Assembly (NCBI RefSeq): GCF_006475605.1 | Contig: NZ_SSBC01000021.1 | Coordinates: 104,771 to 168,770 of the forward strand | Length of the DNA: 64,000 nt | Source: Asticcacaulis tiandongensis | Lineage (GTDB): Bacteria; Pseudomonadota; Alphaproteobacteria; Caulobacterales; Caulobacteraceae | Direction: 5' to 3' | Shown: one piece after another, positions 54,745 through 63,927 of the stretch | How positions within the stretch are numbered: the stretch's first letter is position 1 | Layout of the letters: every line of letters begins with the position of its first letter | Notes under the pieces: model-generated | Database searches by the model: none | Told to the model about the DNA's origin: nothing | What the model saw: only the letters and a program-made list of their open reading frames with translations | Translations under genes and position numbers: made by a program

Positions 54745-56952
54745 CTATGCCTCCCAGATAATGTGGATGACGGATTGCGCCGGTACGCTATAGACTTGTC
54801 CGCCATCAATACCCTTACGCGCCCTCACGCGCTGCGTTTGCGGCCCGACCTGCGATACGGTAAAATTAGGCAGGGTCGCCTTAGCCTTTGGCAGCAGATG
54901 CAGCGTGGCGGAATAATCCATTGGCCCTTTTAAGCTGATCTGTACGGCATTGTCGTTTATCACCACCGTATAGGGATAGTCGGCAAATATACGGAAAGGT
55001 ATATCGCGCTCATGGAACCCGCGGGCGGCAATGATAAACGCACCGCCGCAGCCATAGATTTCCTGCCCCACCTGTCCGGCGGGCTGCCCATCGCCATAGA
55101 GGTCTTCAAGCGGGAAAGACAGGTTGCGATCAATATGGCCGTTACGAATATCATCCTTCGCCAGAGCCTCTTCGGGCAGGGCATCCGGATAATAGGCCCA
55201 GCTCCGGTCAAAGGCAAAGCGCCGGTATTCCGCCAGTAAAAGCTTCATCTTGGGCGGCAAATCCTCACCGGCAAATTGCAGAACCTCGTCAAAGGCTGAA
55301 AAGGACTCAAAACACTCATAGGCCGCCATATAGGGCGCATCGTGCAGGCAGGTCACGCCGAAGAAGTTGCTGTAATGACGGGCGTGTTCGATCTGCGAGT
55401 CCCAGAGCAGACTATTATGCACAAAGCTGGCGAGAAACACCTCCGCCTGCGCCTGATAACGCTCGTCCTCTTCCATCTTCCATAGTTTGACACAGGCCGC
55501 TATGCCCCACGCTGTAAGGTTAGCCTGATAGAGCAGCGAAAATCGCATGCCTTCTGCCACAACCATCGCCGCCTTCGCTTCCTGAAGATAGAGAGCGTCA
55601 TCGGTAAGCTGATAGGCCTGCAGCATCACATAGGCATAAAGCCCCGCCACATCCGTTTGTCCGTAGCCGTCGCCTCGGGCTTCGGTGATCACTGAAAAGT
55701 CTTTGATATCATACTGAATGGGCCACAGATATTTGAAATGGCGAGCCGACCTGACCGCATAGTCAAGGGATTTGAGAAACAGGTCTTTTGCGGCCTCATG
55801 TCCGTCAATCGCCAGCCGCCCGAGATTCATCAGCGGGTGATAGAGATACCAAGAATCCACCGCATCAGCATTTTTATCGTCGCCGACGTTTGGCAGATAC
55901 CGCCGTAAGGTGCCAAGATCCTTGTCATAAAAGCGGTTCATGCCCTTAAGAAGTTCGTCCTTATAAGGTTCAAGCCGCCCCGTCAGGGCCTCAAGCTCAT
56001 CTATGGCCGAGGCGACGCTCAACTGCACCATAGAGTCCGGATATTCGGACGCCGTATAAGGATGCAGATAGACATGCCCATAATGCCTGATGGTCGCTTC
56101 GGGCGCGGATTTAAGGTCATTGAGGGTTTTTTCGGCCCTTTCGGGCCAATCGTGAAACGCCGGTTCGGGCTTATCCAGATAGGGATAGATGTCGGCGATC
56201 ATATCGACGAAATTACGTGCGCTCGCGGTTTCGTCCTTATTATCGCCAGAACGAAAATTGATCAGTGCGTCTGATATCACATAGGCCTTACCCGTCTTAA
56301 GGGGTGCCACGGGCGGGGAATTACCATTCGGTGCCGCCGGTGGCTGATAGCCGAGTTCCGGCCATTCACCTCCCACCACGCCATCAGGCTTTGTCGCCGT
56401 ATCGATGAAGAATTCATTGAGCGCAGACAGGTTCTGCACATAAAGCACGCGGCCAAACGCCGGTTCTTGCAACGTAAAATAGCACAGGCCTGTATTGAAC
56501 CCGCGCTGCCCCGCTTCGACCCGCCCTTTGGTGGCCGTCGGATCGTCATTGTCATCAAGGGCGTACAGATCGCGCGGCCAGAAGGGAATGAGCACATCCA
56601 TTGTCGGGGTCAGTGTTACCCGTAACCGGATAAGCGTTTCGCTAAGCCCGATGAGCTCGATGTGCCACTGACCGGCATTGTTTTCAATGTCGGCATTAAT
56701 ACCGCTACCGGTGGTTTCGATATGGCTGATTTCATAATCACCGCTGCCGAATAGCGTCCGTAAGGCAATGCCGCCGCTATCGGCCTTTGAGACTTTGAAC
56801 CACAAGGTGTCACGGCCCTTGCGGGCCTCAACGATCAACTCGCCTGCCCGATAACGGGCTTCGGCTTTTTTTTGGCGGTTCAGGTCTGCCCGAACCTGCA
56901 GGACTTCCTGCGTAAACCCGGGCACATCCCGTTTTGAGGTGGTACTGGCCAT
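54745..56952 (-). CDS. Large protein of unknown function, possible alpha/alpha-toroid enzyme
   Basis: A 735-residue protein, no signal peptide, no family I recognise. The start at 56952 (MASTTSKRD) is preferred; the frame runs 29 codons further without a ribosome site. The N-terminal 220 residues look beta-rich (IELIGLSETLIRLRVTL, FWPRDLYALDDNDD). The middle (about 260-600) is helical, with repeated hairpin-like segments (LYHPLMNLGRLAIDG, AYVMLQAYQLTDDALYLQEA) reminiscent of six-hairpin glycosidases. The end is beta-rich again. It is divergent from the PL4 lyase and leads the lipase. A carbohydrate-related role is a guess from fold impression and location. Confidence 0.75.
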   Translation of the reverse strand: MASTTSKRDVPGFTQEVLQVRADLNRQKKAEARYRAGELIVEARKGRDTLWFKVSKADSGGIALRTLFGSGDYEISHIETTGSGINADIENNAGQWHIELIGLSETLIRLRVTLTPTMDVLIPFWPRDLYALDDNDDPTATKGRVEAGQRGFNTGLCYFTLQEPAFGRVLYVQNLSALNEFFIDTATKPDGVVGGEWPELGYQPPAAPNGNSPPVAPLKTGKAYVISDALINFRSGDNKDETASARNFVDMIADIYPYLDKPEPAFHDWPERAEKTLNDLKSAPEATIRHYGHVYLHPYTASEYPDSMVQLSVASAIDELEALTGRLEPYKDELLKGMNRFYDKDLGTLRRYLPNVGDDKNADAVDSWYLYHPLMNLGRLAIDGHEAAKDLFLKSLDYAVRSARHFKYLWPIQYDIKDFSVITEARGDGYGQTDVAGLYAYVMLQAYQLTDDALYLQEAKAAMVVAEGMRFSLLYQANLTAWGIAACVKLWKMEEDERYQAQAEVFLASFVHNSLLWDSQIEHARHYSNFFGVTCLHDAPYMAAYECFESFSAFDEVLQFAGEDLPPKMKLLLAEYRRFAFDRSWAYYPDALPEEALAKDDIRNGHIDRNLSFPLEDLYGDGQPAGQVGQEIYGCGGAFIIAARGFHERDIPFRIFADYPYTVVINDNAVQISLKGPMDYSATLHLLPKAKATLPNFTVSQVGPQTQRVRARKGIDGGQVYSVPAQSVIHIIWEA

Positions 56953-57293
56953 GATTTTATTCCCGATGGAAGACTGCTTTGGGTAAGCCCTCCATAAGGT
57001 CGTTGAGCGTATAATTTTCCTATATGGCTCGTTCGGCACAAACTAAACGAAACATCGATCATACGCGATGCCAGCGTCAGCAGTGCGATAAGCATTTATA
57101 CAAACGTGCATATCTAAGCTTTCGATCGAAGCGGGTAACCATGCGCCACCCGTCTTTCAAGCTGTCATCCCTAAGCATCAGGCAGACGCATAGACAGCCC
57201 GTCTTTTTGCCGAACCTTGCCTTACCGACGGATTGGCGAGAGCCTAACCGTATAAGCTGAAAATAATATAATATAGCCGTCAGGGAGGCTGCT
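56953..57293. promoter_or_regulatory. Divergent control region before the PL4 lyase
   Basis: A 341-bp gap between divergent genes, without coding features. TTCGATCGAA (57121-57130) is a perfect palindrome with a central CG, of the type LacI-family regulators bind, and could control either direction. I see no other clear element. Confidence 0.4.
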
Positions 57294-59183
57294 ATGACTT
57301 CCACCTTCAATCGTCGTCATCTGTTGGCTGGCGTTGCTGCCACGACCCTTCTTGCACAGGCCGGAACCGGTTGGGCGCAAAGCCAGCCGGTGACGGTCAC
57401 CGAGGATGAAACCCGTTTCATCCTGAACAACGGCATGGTCACGGCTATTGTGTCCAAGGAAAGCGGCGACCTCATCAGCCTTGTCTATAAAGGCACCGAG
57501 GTTCTGTACGGTGAGGAAGGCGGACACCCCTTCGGCTACTGGTCGCATGACGTTAAACGCGCTGAATCAATTATAACCGGTGTTACAATTAATCCGACAA
57601 GCAATGGCGGGACGCGCGCGGAAGTTTCAGTCAAGGGGATTGCAGGTAAGAACAAGCTCGGCACAGGCCCCGGCGCTTCCGCTGATGGGGATATCAATTG
57701 CGACATCGAAATTCGCTACGCGCTGGGTCGGGGTGAGCAAGGGGTACATACCTATTGTATTTTTGATCATCCGCCCGAATATGATGGCTGGACCATGTCC
57801 GAGGCGCGCTTTGCCACCAAACTTCAGCCCTTCCTTGACCATATCCATGTTGATGATCTGCGCAGCGGACCTTTCCCGCTCCTGAAAGGTGACAAGTATG
57901 TCTATAGTGCCTTGCAGGCCGAACATCGTGCCTATGGATTCAGCAGTGATGCCCGCAAGCTTGGCGTCTTTTTCCTTGTCACTTCTCCGGAATATCTGAG
58001 CGGCGGGCCGACCAAGCCCGAACTGATGGCGCATGGTGAGAAGCCGACCGCGTTAATGTACTGGCGCAGCAGCCACTATACCGGTGCCAATGTAAGCGTT
58101 AAGGCCGGAGAGGCCTGGCAGCGCGTCGTTGGCCCGATGATGGTCTATGTCAACGAAGGCCCTACCCCCCAAGCCATGTGGGACGACGCCAAAGCCAAAC
58201 TAAAGTCCGAAGAGCAGCAATGGCCCTACGCATGGGTCAATAGTCCGGCCTATGTACCCAAAGCACAGCGGGCCACAATTACCGGTCAGTTCGTGCTGAA
58301 CGATCCGCTTGCGCCCGCAGGGGCCGGAATTTCAGGACGTTTGTCTGTGGGGTTATCGAAAGCCCCCTACACGGTTGATCTGCCCAGGGGCGGGACTCGT
58401 ATCATTGGTTGGCAGAATGAAGGGCGTGATTATCAGTTCTGGACGCACAATGGAGACCGGACGGGGCGGTTCATTATCCCGAATATCGTGCCGGGCACCT
58501 ATAGTCTGCACGCCTATGCCGATGGCGTTCTGGGTGAATTTTATCGTGCAGATGTCACGGTTGCGGCCGGTCAGAGCCTTGATCTCGGGCGTATTGACTG
58601 GACACCGGTTCGTCGCGGACGTCAGCTATGGGAAATCGGTACACCTAACCGGACGGCGACCGAATATTTCTATGGTGACCGCTTTTTCCTGACGGCACTG
58701 GCGCTTGAATATCCGAAGTTGTTCCCCAATGACGTCACCTTCCGTCCCGGCATTTCCGATCCGGCCAAGGACTGGTTTTTCCAGCATACGCCGCATAACG
58801 AAAGCCCGGATTCGATCTATCGTGACTTCTTTGGTTACCGGGGCGACGGTCGGGCAACACCTTACCGGATACTGTTCCCGATGTCCGCGTCGGGTAAAGG
58901 TCGCGCGACCTTGCGTCTGGCGATCTGCGGTACCGGTGGCGCGACAACGCTTGAATTTACCGTCAATGGCAAGCCCGCAGGCACCTTACCCCTGCCCGGC
59001 GATGGTGTGCTGACGCGTCATCAGATACAGGCCCGCTGGTATGAATTTGAGCACAGTTTTGACGATGACCTGCTTCAGGCGGGTGAAAACAGTCTGGTGA
59101 TCACCGTACCTGCTGGCTCTCTCAATACCGGCGTAGTTTATGACTATCTGCGTCTTGAGCTTGATGAGACGGCGACAGCGTAG
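57294..59183 (+). CDS. PL4 family rhamnogalacturonan lyase
   Basis: A 629-residue exported polysaccharide lyase of family PL4, which cleaves the rhamnogalacturonan I backbone of pectin by beta-elimination. A twin-arginine-like leader (FNRRHLLAGVAATTLLAQAG, ending GWAQ) is followed by the three-domain PL4 layout. These are a galactose-mutarotase-like catalytic domain (about 45-330: ILNNGMVTAIVSKESGDLIS, LMYWRSSHYTGANVSV), an FnIII-like domain (about 340-430: NIVPGTYSLHAYADGVLGEF) and a jelly-roll CBM-like domain (about 440-629: WEIGTPNRTATEY, YDYLRLEL). It is followed after 39 bp by a CE15-type esterase. Confidence 0.88.
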   Translation: MTSTFNRRHLLAGVAATTLLAQAGTGWAQSQPVTVTEDETRFILNNGMVTAIVSKESGDLISLVYKGTEVLYGEEGGHPFGYWSHDVKRAESIITGVTINPTSNGGTRAEVSVKGIAGKNKLGTGPGASADGDINCDIEIRYALGRGEQGVHTYCIFDHPPEYDGWTMSEARFATKLQPFLDHIHVDDLRSGPFPLLKGDKYVYSALQAEHRAYGFSSDARKLGVFFLVTSPEYLSGGPTKPELMAHGEKPTALMYWRSSHYTGANVSVKAGEAWQRVVGPMMVYVNEGPTPQAMWDDAKAKLKSEEQQWPYAWVNSPAYVPKAQRATITGQFVLNDPLAPAGAGISGRLSVGLSKAPYTVDLPRGGTRIIGWQNEGRDYQFWTHNGDRTGRFIIPNIVPGTYSLHAYADGVLGEFYRADVTVAAGQSLDLGRIDWTPVRRGRQLWEIGTPNRTATEYFYGDRFFLTALALEYPKLFPNDVTFRPGISDPAKDWFFQHTPHNESPDSIYRDFFGYRGDGRATPYRILFPMSASGKGRATLRLAICGTGGATTLEFTVNGKPAGTLPLPGDGVLTRHQIQARWYEFEHSFDDDLLQAGENSLVITVPAGSLNTGVVYDYLRLELDETATA

Positions 59184-59222
59184 TCGCCTGCACGCCCTGA
59201 TAACTCAGTGGGAAACACAAAG

Positions 59223-60584
59223 ATGTTAAACACCCAGCCCCCTTTCAAGCACTTGTCTATCATTATTGTGATGTGCGGGTTATCGGCTTTACCTGCCCTG
59301 TCGCAGCAAGCCACGCCTGATCCGGCACCGCGTCCGGCGACGGCGGCGAACGCGCCAGAAATGGTTGCCGGCATTCCGATCAACTATGACGAAGAGAAGG
59401 TGGGCACCTACATCCTTCCTGATCCGCTGACGCTGTCAGATGGCACACCGGTCAAGGATGCCGAAACGTGGTTTTCCGCGCGACGGCCCGAAATTCTGGC
59501 CCTGTTTGAAGAAAATCAGCACGGCAAGGCACCGGGTCGCCCTGAGGGCATGGTCTTTGATGTGTTTGACGCGGGCACGCTGGCACTGGACGGTAAGGCC
59601 ATCCGTAAACAGATACGGATTTATTTCCGCGAAGACCGCTCAGGGCCGGTGCTTAATCTTCTGAGCTATACGCCGTTACAGGCCTCCGGGCCGGTGCCGT
59701 TGCTCCTTAATCTCAGCTTCAGTGCCAATGGCACAACGGTGGATGATGCGGGCATTGCCCCGGCCATGATCTGGAGCGCAAAGGAAAAGACGCGTATTCC
59801 AGCCCCAACCCCACAGCCGGGGCGCGCCTTTGGCCGAATTGATATTTTGCCGATCCTTGAGGCCGGTCTGGGCTTTGCTACCTTTTACTATGGCGATATC
59901 GATCCAGATGATCATGGGGCGGTCGCGCATGGCGTAAGGCAACTCTATATGCAGCCGGGTCAGGTCTATAATGCGCCGGACGAATGGGGGGCCGTGGCGG
60001 CATGGGCCTGGGGCATCAGCCGGGCTATTGATTATTTTGAAACCGATAAAGCAGTCGACGCTGAACGCATAGCTATTACCGGTGTTTCGCGTCTGGGGAA
60101 AACCGTAATGTGGGCCGGGGCGCGTGACACCCGCGTGGCCGCCGTTATAGCCAGCGTTTCAGGCGAAACAGGTGCTGCCATCAGCCGCCGCAACTTCGGT
60201 GAAACCATCGCCCATTATATGGCACCTTCGCGTTATCCCTATCAGTATGCGGCCAACTATGCCCGCTATGCGGCAGAACCCAAAAGCGCGCCGATGGACG
60301 GCAATCTGCTGGTGGCCCTAATCGCGCCACGGCCCCTGTTGCTTCAGACCGGTAGTACGGATCACTGGTCTGATCCCAAGGGTGAGTTCCTGTCAGCCGT
60401 TGACGCCAGTCGTGTCTATGAATTTCTCGGCAAGCAGGGGCTGGGAACTGACGTATGGCCTGAACCGGGCCAGCCGGTTGGTGGCGATCTTGTCTATTAT
60501 ATGCATGACGGCGGCCACGGCGTTAAGCCTGAAGACTGGCCCGTGTTTATCAACTTCCTCAAGACGCACCTCAAGTCGAACTGA
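59223..60584 (+). CDS. CE15-type glucuronoyl/acetylxylan-like esterase
   Basis: A 453-residue exported alpha/beta-hydrolase. ATG 59223 has GGGAAA 9 bases upstream; the GTG at 59208 is unlikely. After the signal peptide (LSALPALSQ) and linker the CE15 motifs are clear: nucleophile Ser 289 in GVSRLGK, Glu about 315 in SGETGAAISRRNFGE, and His 432 in DGGHGVKPEDW. CE15 enzymes hydrolyse esters of 4-O-methyl-glucuronic acid linking xylan and lignin; some bacterial members have broader or unknown substrates. Pairing with a PL4 lyase suggests a uronate-rich pectic target here. Only the family is firm. Confidence 0.88.
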   Translation: MLNTQPPFKHLSIIIVMCGLSALPALSQQATPDPAPRPATAANAPEMVAGIPINYDEEKVGTYILPDPLTLSDGTPVKDAETWFSARRPEILALFEENQHGKAPGRPEGMVFDVFDAGTLALDGKAIRKQIRIYFREDRSGPVLNLLSYTPLQASGPVPLLLNLSFSANGTTVDDAGIAPAMIWSAKEKTRIPAPTPQPGRAFGRIDILPILEAGLGFATFYYGDIDPDDHGAVAHGVRQLYMQPGQVYNAPDEWGAVAAWAWGISRAIDYFETDKAVDAERIAITGVSRLGKTVMWAGARDTRVAAVIASVSGETGAAISRRNFGETIAHYMAPSRYPYQYAANYARYAAEPKSAPMDGNLLVALIAPRPLLLQTGSTDHWSDPKGEFLSAVDASRVYEFLGKQGLGTDVWPEPGQPVGGDLVYYMHDGGHGVKPEDWPVFINFLKTHLKSN

Positions 60585-60912
60585 CGGAATCACCCGCCTG
60601 TCACGCGGACTGAGGTTTGCGGATATTACCGTTTGATAGTGCCTTCCGGAGGGCGGTAGCCAAAGCGTTCTCCAGCCTTTCAGGCATTTCGATCATTGCC
60701 GTGCGAGGGTATCCCGCCCACCTCCTTAAGCAACCTCAATTCCAGGCCATAATGGCCGTCGATTGCTGGGTGAAGGCATTGGCGTAACCGACGGGCGGCC
60801 CATCGCTTTGTTCATCACCATAGGAAGGCCCCCGGCGGCCTCGACGCCTGATCGGGCATCGGGCGTGATCTTATCGGTCCGGGCCGATACCCGGGTCATA
60901 TCCACCGCAGCG
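60585..60912. other. Intergenic region without a recognised gene
   Basis: A 328-bp gap between convergent genes. Open frames exist on both strands because of GC bias, but none has a ribosome site or recognisable product. A degraded mobile-element fragment is possible but unsupported. Confidence 0.4.
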
Positions 60913-61374
60913 TCATGCGCGCTTTCCAGCGATCAGGGCGGTCGCGCTCATCGCCACCACATCCTCAAGGAGCGCTGCGGGCCAATCGCGGCCAAAGGCA
61001 TCGGCCAGCCGTTGCCGTAAAGCCGCCACGCCCAGCGTGCCAACTACGGCCCCACCCGCACCCGCCAGGGCTCCCAACACCATATCCGGCACCGCCTGCC
61101 GACGTCGGGCGCAAAGGGCGGATCCGGACAGGGCACCAGAAACAATACGCGCAATGAAGGCTGAGGGTATCTTCCGACTCGGGGCCTGAGAGGACTTATC
61201 GCCCAGCAATTCACCAGAGGCGAGCAGCCCCAAGGCCGCCGACGTCACGGGATGCCCCAGAACCCCGACCACCCCCTTTCCGGAGCCGTGCGTGGTCGTT
61301 CGACTTATCACTGCGGGCGCGGTCAGGGTGCGTAACCCGGCCACGACACCAATTATAAACGCGCGCGCCAACAT
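60913..61374 (-). CDS. DUF4126-like membrane protein
   Basis: A 153-residue inner-membrane protein with Gly/Ala-rich helices (AFIIGVVAGLRTLTAPAVIS near the N-terminus; VLGALAGAGGAVVGTLGVAAL in the middle) typical of DUF4126. An AGGAG sits before three consecutive ATGs (61380, 61377, 61374); I use the last for best spacing, but any is possible. Function is unknown. It diverges from the egtBD gene. Confidence 0.75.
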   Translation of the reverse strand: MLARAFIIGVVAGLRTLTAPAVISRTTTHGSGKGVVGVLGHPVTSAALGLLASGELLGDKSSQAPSRKIPSAFIARIVSGALSGSALCARRRQAVPDMVLGALAGAGGAVVGTLGVAALRQRLADAFGRDWPAALLEDVVAMSATALIAGKRA

Positions 61375-61444
61375 CATCATCACTCCTGACAAAACCAGAC
61401 CTGAAGAAGGTGTCATCTGCGCATAGTCTTTACATCGGCAAAAT

Positions 61445-61460
61445 GGGGGATACGTCCCCC
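61445..61460. other. Inverted repeat upstream of egtBD
   Basis: GGGGGA (61445-61450) pairs with TCCCCC (61455-61460), loop TACG, about 98 bp before the fusion gene. It may be an operator or a leader hairpin. Confidence 0.35.
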
Positions 61461-61557
61461 AACCATAAATATTACATCAGTTGGTCAAACCGCTCGCGCA
61501 TTTAAAATTTACATCCGCTCACCCTAAGGTCAGCCACCGCCACCCCCGGAGCCTCCC

Positions 61558-63708
61558 ATGGACACTTGTCACCATCCGACCCCGGCCACCGCAATGTTGC
61601 CGCCAGCGCGTGGTGTCTGGCTTGACCGATTTCGGCGGGTACGCGCCCAGACCCTCAAACGGGTCGCCCCGCTTACGCCCGAGGATATGGTGGTGCAGTC
61701 CATGCCAGATACCAGTCCGGCAAAATGGCATCTGGCGCATACAACATGGTTTTTTGAGACCTTCCTGTTAACGGGTTGGTCCGATTATAAACCCTTCGAT
61801 CCGGACTTCAGCTTTCTTTTCAATTCCTATTACGAAGCCGTGGGGCCGCGGCAACCGCGCGCTCAGCGTGGCCTTCTGACACGACCGCCTCTGAGCGATG
61901 TGATGGCCTACCGCAGCTATGTCGACCGCCATATGGAGGGTCGTCTTTCAGAGCCTCTTACGACGGAGGTCGAAGGGCTTGTGGCGCTGGGTCTTGCGCA
62001 CGAGGAGCAACATCAGGAACTTCTTCTGATGGACGTCCTTCATCTTATGGCGCAATCGCCCTTGAAGCCGACGGTCGATCCCAACAGGCAGGCGGATAAA
62101 CATGCCGATCAGACAGGCTTCCATCGCTTGGAGGGCGGCCTTGTCGAGATCGGGCATAGGGGTGATATCTTCGCCTTCGACAACGAGGGGCCGCGGCACA
62201 AGGTCTATCTCGAACCCTTCGAGATCGCCGATCGGCTGGTCACCAACGGCGAATGGCTGGCCTTCATGGCGGCCGGCGGTTACCAACAGGCGCGGCACTG
62301 GCTCTCAGAGGGCTGGGATGCGGTTCGCGACAACGGGTGGGAAGCACCGCTTTATTGGGAACGCACAGGCGACCAGTGGAAGGTCTTCGGTCTGAATGGT
62401 TTGCAGCCTGTCGATCCGGAGGCGCCGGTTGTTCATGTCAGCTATTACGAGGCTTGCGCCTATGCAGCCTGGGCCGGTGCGAGGCTACCGACCGAATCGG
62501 AGTGGGAGCACGCAGCAACAACGACGCCCTTTCAGCAACTGGACGACGTCGCGTGGCAGTGGACGCAAAGCGCCTACGCCCCCTATCCCGGTTTCCGGCC
62601 GGGTGCCGGAGCGGTTGGCGAATATAATGGCAAGTTCATGGTGGGGCAGATGGTGCTGCGCGGGGGTGCCTCGGTGACACCTCAGGGTCATAGCCGTCCG
62701 ACCTATCGCAACTTTTTCCATCCGGAAAAGCGCTGGATGTTTGCCGGTGTTCGACTGGCGCGAGACATCCCTTTAGATGCCGGATTTGCCGCCGATGTGG
62801 TGGCGGGACTGAGCAAACGACAGAAGTCGCTGCCGCCTAAGTATTTTTACGATGCCTGCGGCTCTGAACTTTTTGAAGCCATCTGTGATACGCCGGAATA
62901 TTATCCGACGCGCACCGAAACGGCTCTGCTCAAAGCGATCTCACCAGCCATCGCGGCTGTCATCCCTGCCGGTGCCGTGCTGGTTGAGTTCGGTTCAGGC
63001 GCCAGCCTTAAGACACGGTGTTTGCTGAGCGCCGCGCCTCAGATCGAAGCCTATGTACCCATCGATATCAGCCGCAGCGCGCTGGAAGGCGCGCGAATCC
63101 GCCTGTCGGCGGACTACCCCGACTTGACCATTCAGCCGGTCGTCGGCGACTTCACGTCGATGGTAAGCTTGCCGCCTGAACTGCAGGATCGACCGCGCGT
63201 CGGATTTTTCCCGGGATCGACAATCGGTAACTTTACGCCCGGCGAAGCGATCGCGTTTTTAAAAACGGCCCGATGTGTTCTGGGAACGAATGCGCATTTC
63301 ATTGTCGGCACTGACATGGTCAAGGACGAAGACACGCTGGTGCGCGCCTATGATGATGCCGCCGGCGTAACGGCCGAGTTCAATAAAAACCTGCTTGTTC
63401 GCATCAATCGGGAACTCGGCGGCTCCTTCGACGTCGAGACGTTCACCCACCTAGCAGTCTGGAATCCTGAACATCAACGCATGGAGATGCATCTGGTTTC
63501 GCAGGTCGATCAAATCGTAACAGTGGCCGGACACTGCTTTCGTTTTGTATCCGGCGAGCGCCTGCACACGGAAAATTCTCACAAGTTCACGGTGGACACC
63601 TTTACAGCACTTGCTCGCGAGGCGGGCTGGGAGAGGGCCAATCACTGGGTCTCGGCCGACCCAGCCTTCGGCGTTTTCGATCTGATCGCGGCTTCAAGAC
63701 AGGCATGA
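61558..63708 (+). CDS. EgtB-EgtD fusion for ergothioneine synthesis
   Basis: A 716-residue single-chain protein that should carry out two steps of ergothioneine synthesis in the cytoplasm. Residues about 15-402 are EgtB, the iron-dependent sulfoxide synthase. A DinB-like helical domain has probable Fe ligands His 61 (WHLAHTTW), His 148 and His 152 (HEEQHQE), and a formylglycine-generating-like domain ends RWMFAGVRLAR. Residues about 415-716 are EgtD, the histidine N-alpha-trimethyltransferase (PPKYFYDACGSELFEAICDT, SAM-binding VEFGSGASLKT at 476-486, FFPGSTIGNF). Bacterial egtB and egtD are usually separate, and fungal Egt1 has the reverse order. The C-terminal half matches EgtD rather than the OvoA methyltransferase. 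Confidence 0.9.
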   Translation: MDTCHHPTPATAMLPPARGVWLDRFRRVRAQTLKRVAPLTPEDMVVQSMPDTSPAKWHLAHTTWFFETFLLTGWSDYKPFDPDFSFLFNSYYEAVGPRQPRAQRGLLTRPPLSDVMAYRSYVDRHMEGRLSEPLTTEVEGLVALGLAHEEQHQELLLMDVLHLMAQSPLKPTVDPNRQADKHADQTGFHRLEGGLVEIGHRGDIFAFDNEGPRHKVYLEPFEIADRLVTNGEWLAFMAAGGYQQARHWLSEGWDAVRDNGWEAPLYWERTGDQWKVFGLNGLQPVDPEAPVVHVSYYEACAYAAWAGARLPTESEWEHAATTTPFQQLDDVAWQWTQSAYAPYPGFRPGAGAVGEYNGKFMVGQMVLRGGASVTPQGHSRPTYRNFFHPEKRWMFAGVRLARDIPLDAGFAADVVAGLSKRQKSLPPKYFYDACGSELFEAICDTPEYYPTRTETALLKAISPAIAAVIPAGAVLVEFGSGASLKTRCLLSAAPQIEAYVPIDISRSALEGARIRLSADYPDLTIQPVVGDFTSMVSLPPELQDRPRVGFFPGSTIGNFTPGEAIAFLKTARCVLGTNAHFIVGTDMVKDEDTLVRAYDDAAGVTAEFNKNLLVRINRELGGSFDVETFTHLAVWNPEHQRMEMHLVSQVDQIVTVAGHCFRFVSGERLHTENSHKFTVDTFTALAREAGWERANHWVSADPAFGVFDLIAASRQA

Positions 63709-63880
63709 TTTCCAGCGGGTGTACAGAACGATTGCACGGCATCCGAAACTCAACCTCAAGCAGGTGAATTCATTAACATATGAAACCGAACTGTTTTACT
63801 AATCTGCCACGCGAGCTTTGGACTTGGGGGGGGAGTTGGGGGTCGATCATGAAACCGCCGGGCTCATCACGCTAAACGCA
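63709..63880. other. Short intergenic region before the tRNA terminator
   Basis: No gene is seen. It contains a G7 run near 63,827 and no clear terminator for egtBD. Confidence 0.35.
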
Positions 63881-63881
63881 G

Positions 63882-63903
63882 AAAAGCCCGCTTTTGCGGG
63901 CTT
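63882..63903 (-). terminator. Terminator of the tRNA gene
   Basis: On the minus strand AAGCCCGC pairs with GCGGGCTT (63896-63903 with 63884-63891, loop AAAA), running into a TTTTC tract. It lies 24 bases past the tRNA 3' end. Confidence 0.8.
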
Positions 63904-63927
63904 CTAGGATATTGTTTTCTGAGATAA

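Noticed and set aside
60585..60912. Insertion-sequence remnant
   Set aside because: I could not find transposase motifs or inverted repeats flanked by target duplications in either strand.
61558..63708. OvoA (ovothiol) assignment for the fusion protein
   Set aside because: The C-terminal half has the PPKYFYD and SAM-site pattern of EgtD, and the N-terminal half has EgtB-type HEEQHQE. A profile search would settle it.
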